Position numbers and translations under genes: made by a program
Assembly: GCA_022566355.1 (NCBI GenBank)
Contig: JADFJB010000010.1
Coordinates: 1-60,217 of the forward strand
Direction: 5' to 3'
Length of the DNA stretch: 60,217 bases
Source of the DNA: a candidate division KSB1 bacterium
GTDB lineage: Bacteria > Zhuqueibacterota > JdFR-76 > DREG01
Notes under the pieces: model-generated
Seen by the model: the letters and a program-made list of their open reading frames with translations, nothing else
What the model was told of the DNA's origin: nothing
Database searches by the model: none
Shown here: positions 18,272-24,704 of the stretch, in pieces
Layout: the number at the start of each line of letters is the position of its first letter
Position numbering within the stretch: the first letter of the stretch is position 1

Positions 18272-18846
18272 AATCTCCGGACAACCTTTTTTGTTTTTTC
18301 CGGAAAAACTGCGATCAGCTTATTCACCCTTTCCATATCAAGCTTTGCTAAATCTATTGCGGTTAGATCCAGCTTATATTTTCCGAAAGAAAATAAATAA
18401 ATAGAATCCACAAAAGCTTTTTCTTTGGTGGCCATGAAGATATTATTTTTCTTTTTAAAATCAAAATAGTAGGAATTTTTAAGTTTCATAAAGTTAAAGG
18501 TAACGCCATCGACCTCATAAGAAACCGTCCTCTTGAGACAAACGCTTTCAAAAAACCCCTGGGGAACCTGGGTGGTAACTTCATAAAAAGAGAGCGCCGA
18601 TAAAAGGGAGAAATAGGAGGGAACTTGCAGAAAGTTACCGATCCGGTAAAAGTCTTCGCGTGTGTAGCTCTCCCAACGATTGGCTAAAACATAGAAATTA
18701 TTTTTCAGTCGAATAAAGATACCTTTATTAACATACCGACTTAAAAGAACATGGGCCGATTTAGTCTGTATTTGAAAAAGGCCGGCCACATCCTCTGAAC
18801 GGAAAAATAATTTCTTTTCAAGAGCTTTTAGTTTAATGAGGTCCAT
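18259..18846 (-). CDS. abiEi: AbiEi-type antitoxin/transcriptional regulator
   Basis: 195 residues. The N-terminal part (about 1-60) reads as a winged helix (AGLFQIQTKSAHVLLSRYVN followed by a GIFIRLKNNFYV wing), and the rest matches the AbiEi C-terminal antitoxin domain. AbiEi proteins neutralise the toxin without tight binding and repress their own promoter. The leader shows a promoter overlapped by two 16-bp repeats that fit such autoregulation. Confidence 0.85.
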   Translation of the reverse strand: MDLIKLKALEKKLFFRSEDVAGLFQIQTKSAHVLLSRYVNKGIFIRLKNNFYVLANRWESYTREDFYRIGNFLQVPSYFSLLSALSFYEVTTQVPQGFFESVCLKRTVSYEVDGVTFNFMKLKNSYYFDFKKKNNIFMATKEKAFVDSIYLFSFGKYKLDLTAIDLAKLDMERVNKLIAVFPEKTKKVVRRLCGI

Positions 18847-18858
18847 AACTATTATTAC

Positions 18859-18900
18859 TAAGCATATATTCTTAACAAATATGATAAGTATATGTTCTTA
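18859..18900 (-). promoter_or_regulatory. Duplicated operator of the abiE operon
   Basis: Two copies of a 16-bp sequence, TAAGCATATATTCTTA (18859-18874) and TAAGTATATGTTCTTA (18885-18900), recur with a 26-bp period. Each has TAAG/CTTA inverted ends. The upstream copy covers the -10 box and the other lies just downstream of the expected start, which is ideal for repression by AbiEi. Confidence 0.7.
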
Positions 18901-18915
18901 GTGTAGTTTTGTCAA
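18887..18915 (-). promoter_or_regulatory. Consensus sigma70 promoter of the abiE operon
   Basis: On the minus strand TTGACA (18910-18915) and TATACT (18887-18892) are separated by exactly 17 bp. The start codon of abiEi is about 40 nt downstream of the -10 box. Confidence 0.75.
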
Positions 18916-18979
18916 GGAATAATAGCGAGGATTAAAGTTGAGGGAAGGTAATGGATGGCCCTTTGATCATGCGCTCAAG

Positions 18980-19171
18980 GCCCGCGAGAAACTTAGTCCG
19001 TTTCCCACAAACAATTTCCTTCCTTCTTTAAAATACTTGATCAGGAGTGCCTATCACCTCCCACTCTTCATAAGGATATCAATTTGTATTACTATGTAAT
19101 TTCGATGTACTTATCACAATCTCATAATGTAAATCGAAAATGATTAGTTTATCGTCTGATTTCTTTAAATT
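18980..19171 (-). pseudogene. Decayed C-terminal end of a second hydantoinase gene
   Basis: One minus-strand frame reads SDDKLIIFD, then STSKLHSNTN, a stop, YPYEEWEVIGTPDQVF, another stop, and RRKEIVCGKRTKFLAG. This aligns with the last 60 or so residues of the intact hydantoinase at 19582-20940 (SDADLVIFD, SASTLHSNTDWSPYEGWEV, GAPSHVFLRGQEIV). A Trp codon has become TGA and a Leu position a stop. The nucleotide match is also plain (the CCTCCCA...CTTCATAAGG block). It is a dead paralogue or a leftover of a tandem duplication. Confidence 0.8.
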
Positions 19172-19205
19172 ACATTAATAGACAGTAAATTATCCAAAAA
19201 TCAGA

Positions 19206-19385
19206 TTATTGCGAATCTAATGAATGTTTTTGCTCAAGATTCTTTTCCTGGGTTACAAACACAATCCGCCCATTTTCCCAAATCGGAATTTTATAATTGT
19301 TCTTTCTTGCATCTTCATAAACTTTTGCGTCGGCACGCTTCAATGCCTTTAGGCCTAATTTTGCGTAACTGCTTTTTTTCTTCAT
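19206..19385 (-). CDS. Small conserved-looking protein, 59 residues
   Basis: An ATG at 19385 opens a 59-codon frame. The product is very basic at the N-terminus (MKKKSSYAKLGLKALKRADA), then helical (KVYEDARKNN), and ends with a compact strand, YKIPIWENGRIVFV. The residue pattern is protein-like and the plus-strand frame over it is not. An AGGAAA lies just before the ATG. The size and the Lys/Arg-rich helix followed by a strand are reminiscent of small antitoxin-like or DNA-binding proteins, but I do not recognise a named family. It lies between the intact hydantoinase gene and the hydantoinase remnant. Confidence 0.5.
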   Translation of the reverse strand: MKKKSSYAKLGLKALKRADAKVYEDARKNNYKIPIWENGRIVFVTQEKNLEQKHSLDSQ

Positions 19386-19409
19386 TTTCCTACGATTCGT
19401 TGAGAATTT

Positions 19410-19511
19410 AAAAACCGACTTTCTAAGTTACAAAATTATTTTCATTGATGAAATAAAATTAAATAAGGATGGATAAAAAGAAGCAGCTTCGCTCGAAAAA
19501 AGTCGGTTTTT
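19410..19511. repeat. 102-bp segment bounded by a 13-bp perfect inverted repeat
   Basis: AAAAACCGACTTT (19410-19422) is the exact reverse complement of AAAGTCGGTTTTT (19499-19511). The interior is AT-rich and non-coding. It may be a miniature element or a long-loop hairpin. Confidence 0.5.
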
Positions 19512-19521
19512 GCTGGAAAGC

Positions 19522-19554
19522 AAACCTCTCAGGTTTTAAAAACCTGAGAGGTTT
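19522..19554. repeat. 33-bp perfect palindrome, copy 2
   Basis: AAACCTCTCAGGTTTT, one A, then the exact reverse complement. The 15-bp core arm is identical to the palindrome at 4294-4324. It lies 28 nt past the hydantoinase stop and could end transcription of the purine cluster. The repeat use elsewhere argues for a dispersed REP-like element. Confidence 0.75.
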
Positions 19555-19581
19555 AATCTTTTCATATCTTTTCTGTCAGTT

Positions 19582-20940
19582 CTAGCATGATAAATATTTC
19601 CCCGTTAAATTTGTTGTTGTTATTTCTTCATCTCTCACAATCTCCTGCCCTCTTAAAAAAACATGACTAGGAGCGCCTGTAACCTCCCATCCTTCATAAG
19701 GCGACCAATCTGTATTACTGTGCAATGTGGAAGCACTCAAAGTTGTTTCCTTCAGTGGATCAAAAATAACCAGATCTGCATCCGATCCTTCGCGAATACA
19801 ACCCTTCTGCGGATATAATTTAAATGTTCGAGCAGGATTCTCACACAATACTTCTATTAGTTTATTGATCGTCAACCGTTTTTTTCGTACACCTTCACTA
19901 TATAATAAAGTTAATAATGTCTCCACGCCTGGCAGACCATTAGGAGTCGTATGAAATTTTCCCAACCCACTATATTTTTGTTCCCGAGTAAAAGGGCAAT
20001 GGTCTGTTCCGACTGTACTGATCCATCCTTTTTGTATGCCTTGCCAGAGATAATCACAATCACTTTTTTCACGGAAAGGAGGACTGGCAATAAAACAATG
20101 GCCTTCTTCTCCTTCATAAATATCACGATTAAAAAGCAAGTACTGTGGACAGGTTTCTGCAATTATGGTAAGTCCTTTTTTCTGAGCTTGATGAATAAGC
20201 TGCAATGCTCCGCCCGAAGTTAAGTGCACAATGTATAACGTAACTCCTGTAGCTTCCGCTAAAAAAATCCCTCGATGCACAGCTTCGATCTCGCTTTCAA
20301 CTGGCCTGCTATTGGGGTAATTTTTAGCTGTTTCTTTGCCCGCACTGATTAACCGATCGGTCACAAAATCAATAAGATCACCGTTCTCAGCGTGGAGCAT
20401 TGCAATCGCATCCAATGCTGCTGCTTTTGCATAAACTTGCAAGAGTTGATCATCTCGCAACATCATCCCTGCCTGTTTGTAAGCCATAAATGTCTTAAAG
20501 CTGCAAACCCCCATATCTAAAACGGATTCCATTTCACTGGTAGTTGTCTCTGTAAAATCCGTTACATTACAATGGAATGTGTAATCGACATAAGATTTGC
20601 CTTCGGCTAATTTCATCCTCTCTCGAAGCGAATCAGGTAATGATTGGCCTTTTTTCTGAACCGTAAAATCTATGATTGTAGTCACGCCTCCAAATGCTGC
20701 AGCTATGGAACCCGATTCAAAATCATCCGAAGACCAGGTGCCCATAATTGGAATACCCATGTGGGTGTGAGCATCAATTATGCCAGGAAGAATATATTTT
20801 CCTTGGGCATCAATAACGCGATCGTAATCTCCAGTATAACAATCAATGATCTCTTTAATTTTTTCATCCTCAATCAATATTTCTGAGTAATAACTCTTTT
20901 GTGGAGTGACAATGTTTCCGTTTTTGATCAGGGTTTTCAT
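19582..20940 (-). CDS. hyuA: Hydantoinase/dihydropyrimidinase
   Basis: 452 residues, cytosolic, cyclic-amide ring opening. All ligands of the binuclear metal site are visible: HTH in IIDAHTHMG (about 57-63), the carbamylated Lys in CSFKTFMAYK (about 150), His in MLHAENG, His in YIVHLTSGG, and Asp in VGTDHCPF. Length is usual for the family (about 460). It is the last gene of the minus-strand set with YgeW- and YgeY-like genes and a molybdenum hydroxylase, as is E. coli hyuA in its purine-related cluster. A ring-opening role on a purine-derived intermediate is inference from that context. Confidence 0.88.
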   Translation of the reverse strand: MKTLIKNGNIVTPQKSYYSEILIEDEKIKEIIDCYTGDYDRVIDAQGKYILPGIIDAHTHMGIPIMGTWSSDDFESGSIAAAFGGVTTIIDFTVQKKGQSLPDSLRERMKLAEGKSYVDYTFHCNVTDFTETTTSEMESVLDMGVCSFKTFMAYKQAGMMLRDDQLLQVYAKAAALDAIAMLHAENGDLIDFVTDRLISAGKETAKNYPNSRPVESEIEAVHRGIFLAEATGVTLYIVHLTSGGALQLIHQAQKKGLTIIAETCPQYLLFNRDIYEGEEGHCFIASPPFREKSDCDYLWQGIQKGWISTVGTDHCPFTREQKYSGLGKFHTTPNGLPGVETLLTLLYSEGVRKKRLTINKLIEVLCENPARTFKLYPQKGCIREGSDADLVIFDPLKETTLSASTLHSNTDWSPYEGWEVTGAPSHVFLRGQEIVRDEEITTTNLTGKYLSC

Positions 20941-20992
20941 ATTCCCAAATACACATTTACTGTCATGCCTAGTTATAAAAAATATCCCGGAA

Positions 20993-21973
20993 TCACATGG
21001 TCAAAGCCATAATTGCCTTGCATGTATGTAATCGGTTTTCGGCTTCCTGGTATATAACAGAATGCGACCCATCGATTACCTCATCAGTTACTTCATTGCC
21101 TCGATCTGCTGGCAAACAATGCATGTAAATAGCATCATCCCTTGCTATCGATATTCTTCTATCATCACAAATCCAATTGCGGTATTTTTTAGATATTTCT
21201 AACGCCTTTTCAGGTTTATGGAAGAGAGATTCAATTCCCCAGCTTTTCGGGTATACAATATCAGCGTTTTCGAATGCTGCATCCATATTGTCGACGATTT
21301 CAAATTTAACCCCGGACTTTTCAGCATTTTCCTGTGCCTGTTTTAAAGTCGAATCCATTAGTTTAAATTCAGGTGGATGTGCTAAAGTTACATCAAGTCC
21401 AAAGCGTGTCATGAGCATTATCAAGCCTTGTGGAACTGACATGGGCTTGGCATAACTGGGTGCATAAGCCCAGGATATTGCAATTTTTCTGCCTCGTAGA
21501 TTATTGCCAAATCTCTCCCTGATCGTCATTAAATCAGCCAGTGTTTGAAAAGGATGGTCAATATCACACTGCATATTTAGTACGGGTTTTTCTGCCCATT
21601 GGGCGACTTCACGCATAAATACATTACCTTCACCAGGCACCAAATCATGACGAATTGCAATACCGTGTCCATAACTTGACATAATAATGCCAGTATCTTT
21701 TGGACTTTCCCCATGGGCAATTTGTGATGTTTCTGAATCAATAAAGTGAGCGTGACCCCCAAGCTGGGTTAAACCTGCTTCGAACGAATTTCTGGTTCGG
21801 GTAGATTTGTCAAAAAAGAGCATAAAGAGCGTCTTGTCCGATAATAATTTATGCGGTTCGCCCTTTCGGAATTTTTCCTTCAATTCAATTGCTGTTTCAA
21901 GAGCAATTTCTATTTCTTCTTTAGTCCAATCCTGTGTTGAGATAAAATCTTTGCCCCGTAATTCTTCTGTCAT
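20993..21973 (-). CDS. ygeW: YgeW-type carbamoyltransferase
   Basis: 326 residues of the aspartate/ornithine carbamoyltransferase fold. The carbamoyl-phosphate loop DKSTRTRNSF (about 55-64) is intact, as are DHPFQTLADLM (about 138-148) and MHCLPADRG near the C-terminus. The proline-rich stretch SWAYAPSYAKPMSVPQG between strands fits the 'knotted' carbamoyltransferases (YgeW, N-acetyl- and N-succinyl-ornithine types). The 4-nt ATGA overlap with the ygeY-like gene shows tight coupling. In the known urate cluster YgeW is needed for purine breakdown, probably handling a ureido or oxamate-like carbamoyl group. The exact substrate is unproven here. Confidence 0.85.
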   Translation of the reverse strand: MTEELRGKDFISTQDWTKEEIEIALETAIELKEKFRKGEPHKLLSDKTLFMLFFDKSTRTRNSFEAGLTQLGGHAHFIDSETSQIAHGESPKDTGIIMSSYGHGIAIRHDLVPGEGNVFMREVAQWAEKPVLNMQCDIDHPFQTLADLMTIRERFGNNLRGRKIAISWAYAPSYAKPMSVPQGLIMLMTRFGLDVTLAHPPEFKLMDSTLKQAQENAEKSGVKFEIVDNMDAAFENADIVYPKSWGIESLFHKPEKALEISKKYRNWICDDRRISIARDDAIYMHCLPADRGNEVTDEVIDGSHSVIYQEAENRLHTCKAIMALTM

Positions 21974-23178
21974 TCTAACTCTTCCTTTTCATTTTTAAAG
22001 TGTTGTGGGAAAGCAGTATAAAATGCGATTGCTTTGTGTAAATGATCCACTGGAACCTGGTCTTGTGGTGAATGGGCGTAAATTTCATTTCCCGGCCCAA
22101 AGCCGATCGTTGGAATTTCAAGCATTCCCATTGTTGCCACACCATTTGTACTAAAATTCCATTTATCGACAATTGGATGATCACCAAAAACCTGCTGGTA
22201 CGCTTTCACCCCGGATTGAATTGCATAATGATCTTCCTCGATGACCCAGGTTGGAAAATATTTTTTTGTCGGATATTTTAAACCGGTATAACTGGGCGTA
22301 TCGTAAACCGGGACTATGACTTCGGCCTCAGCTTGTTGAACACTCGGTAAGGACTTTATTTCGTTTAGTGCAGATTCGAGGGTTTCTCCTGCTGTAAGTC
22401 TCCTGTCAATGTGGATAGTAGCGCCATCTGCTACCGCGTTTAATGAAGGAGACGTAGATCGAATCTGAGAGATTGTTATAGTGCCTTTGCCAAGAAATTC
22501 ATCCTGTTTTAATCGATGGTTTAATTGTTCGACATCGGCAATAATAGGCGCCATCTTGTAGATGGCATTCACTCCCCTTTCCGGCATGGCGCCATGAGAC
22601 GAAATTCCTTTTGTGACCACCTGAATGTCCATGCGGCCACGCTGACCGCGATGTATATTTAAATTGGTTGGTTCGGCAATCACCACACAATCCGGGCGTA
22701 ATTTATCTTCTTTAGCGATATACTGCCAGCACAAACCATCGCAATCTTCTTCCATCACGGTTCCAGTTATATATAAAGAAATGCCATCAGTTAGTCCCAA
22801 TTTTTTGATCAATCCTCCAGCATAAACAATCGATGCTAGTGCACCTTTCATATCACCAGCACCACGGCCATAAACAATCCTGTTTTTAATCACACCCTTG
22901 AAAGGATCGGTTTCCCACAGCGATAGATTGCCCACATCCACCGTGTCTACGTGAGCATCCAGAGCAATCTTTATTGGACCATTGCCAACCCGTCCCAAAA
23001 TATTGCCCATAGGATCGATTGTTATATCATCGTACTCTAACTTTTCCATTTCTTGATTGATACGCTGAATCACATTTTTTTCTTCACTACACATGGATTT
23101 TATGGCTATTAGCTCTAGGAGAAAGTTCAGACAATCTTGTTCAAGTTCTTTTGCTAATTTCAGAAAATCATAATTCAT
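21970..23178 (-). CDS. ygeY: YgeY-type M20 family hydrolase
   Basis: 402 residues of the M20/ArgE-DapE fold. The zinc ligands are in order: H and D in ALDAHVDTVDVG (about 93-99), bridging D in RGAGDMKGAL (about 130), E-E in VMEEDCDG (about 165), E in VIAEPTNL (about 190) and H in YAHSPQDQ near the end. The lid-domain motif HRGQRGRMDI is the one typical of the YgeY 'selenium metabolism hydrolase' family rather than of ArgE. Its position before the YgeW-like gene repeats the E. coli order. It probably deacylates or decarbamoylates an opened-ring intermediate. Confidence 0.85.
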   Translation of the reverse strand: MNYDFLKLAKELEQDCLNFLLELIAIKSMCSEEKNVIQRINQEMEKLEYDDITIDPMGNILGRVGNGPIKIALDAHVDTVDVGNLSLWETDPFKGVIKNRIVYGRGAGDMKGALASIVYAGGLIKKLGLTDGISLYITGTVMEEDCDGLCWQYIAKEDKLRPDCVVIAEPTNLNIHRGQRGRMDIQVVTKGISSHGAMPERGVNAIYKMAPIIADVEQLNHRLKQDEFLGKGTITISQIRSTSPSLNAVADGATIHIDRRLTAGETLESALNEIKSLPSVQQAEAEVIVPVYDTPSYTGLKYPTKKYFPTWVIEEDHYAIQSGVKAYQQVFGDHPIVDKWNFSTNGVATMGMLEIPTIGFGPGNEIYAHSPQDQVPVDHLHKAIAFYTAFPQHFKNEKEELE

Positions 23179-23522
23179 AAATATTCCAATAAATAATAAT
23201 TCTTTAACCGTTGATTAATCTCGAAATTCATAAGTATCGTTACTGTCATCCAGGAGGGACCTATTTGGCCCTTTATTCTATACTCACTTATGAGCCTTTT
23301 CGATCATATCTAACAAGATCCCGTCATGCAGGCTGTCGGGATGACAACTAAGTATGATTTATGTATAAAACTGGAATTTATGAATTAACCAAGTTTTAAT
23401 TAATTTTCAAATCACATATTTTCAAAATTCAAAACTAAATTTCAGCTAATTTACAGTTTAAAACGTCGAATACTTGTTTTTGTGATTATTCAAATTTTGT
23501 ATTGTGATCTTTGGTTATTTTT
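23179..23522. other. Intergenic gap inside the purine cluster
   Basis: 344 bp without a gene. It contains a 103-bp segment bounded by TGTCATCC (23244-23251) and GGATGACA (23339-23346), with an AGGG...CCCT and a TCCCG...CGGGA hairpin inside. The remainder is AT-rich. It separates the CysK-like gene from the ygeY-ygeW-hyuA trio and may hold their promoter. Confidence 0.5.
23244..23346. repeat. 103-bp element with 8-bp terminal inverted repeats
   Basis: TGTCATCC and GGATGACA are perfect inverted ends. The layout resembles the common 'GTCATxCC...GGxATGAC' dispersed palindromic elements of bacterial genomes. No second copy with the same interior is present in the window. Confidence 0.45.
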
Positions 23523-24575
23523 TTATCCAATCAATTCCCATGTATGCTGGTATTTATCTAACTCAGTTATGGTATAATCATCCATAGGATGTTCACGTTC
23601 AGGAATTTCAACTTCTTTTACCTCGCCACACAGCTCGGTTGAGAAATAGCGCTGACCTGTATCATTAATCATTGTGACTATAGTTTCCATCTCGGGATGT
23701 TTTTTCGCTAGTTTCATGGCTGCCGCAATATTACTTCCTGAGGAAATGCCGCAAAATACGCCTTCAGAACGTGATAGCCTGCGAGCCATTTCCATTGCTT
23801 CTTCTGTTGTGGTTGTTATTATTCCATTTAGGATACCGACATTTAAATTTTTTGGAATGAAGCCATCGCCAATTCCTTCGATTCCATGCGGGCCCCACTC
23901 TCTCTTCGATAACAAGGGACACTCGGCAGGTTCAATAGCAAATAATTGTACGGCAGGATTACGTTCGCGAAAATATTTTCCGACACCCGAAATCGTGCCG
24001 CCAGTCCCTTGGGTTGCAATAAATGCATCAAATTCACCGCTCGTTTGTTGCCAGATTTCAGGGCCAGTTGTGAGATAATGTGCATCTATGTTATTAGGAT
24101 TATCAAATTGAGCCGGTACCCAATATTTTTGTGGATCCTGGCTTCGGACCTCCTCCAATTTAGCTAAAGCAAGGTCAACATCACTTTCTCCGCCAGGTGT
24201 TTCAATGACTTCTGCTCCATAAGCACGATCTAACTTTTTGCGTTCTTCGGACATTCCTGACGGCATTATGATGATGCATGGATAGCCTTTTACCGCAGAT
24301 ACAAAAGAACAGCCAATTCCGGCATTACCTGTGGAGCATTCAAGAACGGTCATTCCTGGTTTCAGTTCTCCCCTTTCTTCCGCTTTTTCGAACATGTGAT
24401 AATAAATACGATCTTTCAAACTCCCACTCGGACTAAACCATTCCAATTTTACCAGAATAGTGGTGTTGATATTTTCCTGTTGCGGAATTCGATTCAGTTT
24501 AAGAAGGGGTGTCTGACCTATTGTTTCGAATATATTATTTGCTATTTTCTGATTTCGTGACCAATCTCCAGACAT
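23523..24575 (-). CDS. CysK/CBS-like PLP-dependent enzyme in the purine cluster
   Basis: 350 residues of the cysteine synthase/cystathionine beta-synthase fold. The PLP lysine is in SGSLKDR (about 49-55), the phosphate-binding loop is TQGTGGTISG (about 168-177), the Asn/Thr pocket is CSTGNAGIGC, and SSGSNIAAA is near the end. GGAGAAG precedes the ATG. By sequence it is O-acetylserine sulfhydrylase-like, but none of the surrounding genes is sulfur-related. In the known urate clusters this place is held by YgeX diaminopropionate ammonia-lyase, also a PLP beta-eliminase but longer. Substitution by this protein is an inference. Ordinary cysteine synthesis remains possible. Confidence 0.8.
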   Translation of the reverse strand: MSGDWSRNQKIANNIFETIGQTPLLKLNRIPQQENINTTILVKLEWFSPSGSLKDRIYYHMFEKAEERGELKPGMTVLECSTGNAGIGCSFVSAVKGYPCIIIMPSGMSEERKKLDRAYGAEVIETPGGESDVDLALAKLEEVRSQDPQKYWVPAQFDNPNNIDAHYLTTGPEIWQQTSGEFDAFIATQGTGGTISGVGKYFRERNPAVQLFAIEPAECPLLSKREWGPHGIEGIGDGFIPKNLNVGILNGIITTTTEEAMEMARRLSRSEGVFCGISSGSNIAAAMKLAKKHPEMETIVTMINDTGQRYFSTELCGEVKEVEIPEREHPMDDYTITELDKYQHTWELIG

Positions 24576-24704
24576 ATCTTCTCCGTTTCTAATTTAATCC
24601 GTACATCTTATTCAAATACGAAGAACATAAAGGACACTAATAAAAGTCTAAAGAAAAACTTTGTTTTCTTCGTTAATAATTATCTAAGATTGTTAAAATA
24701 GCCA

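Noticed and set aside
19220-19411. 63-codon plus-strand frame over the 59-residue ORF
   Set aside because: The minus-strand reading of the same DNA has a far more protein-like sequence, so the plus frame is the shadow.
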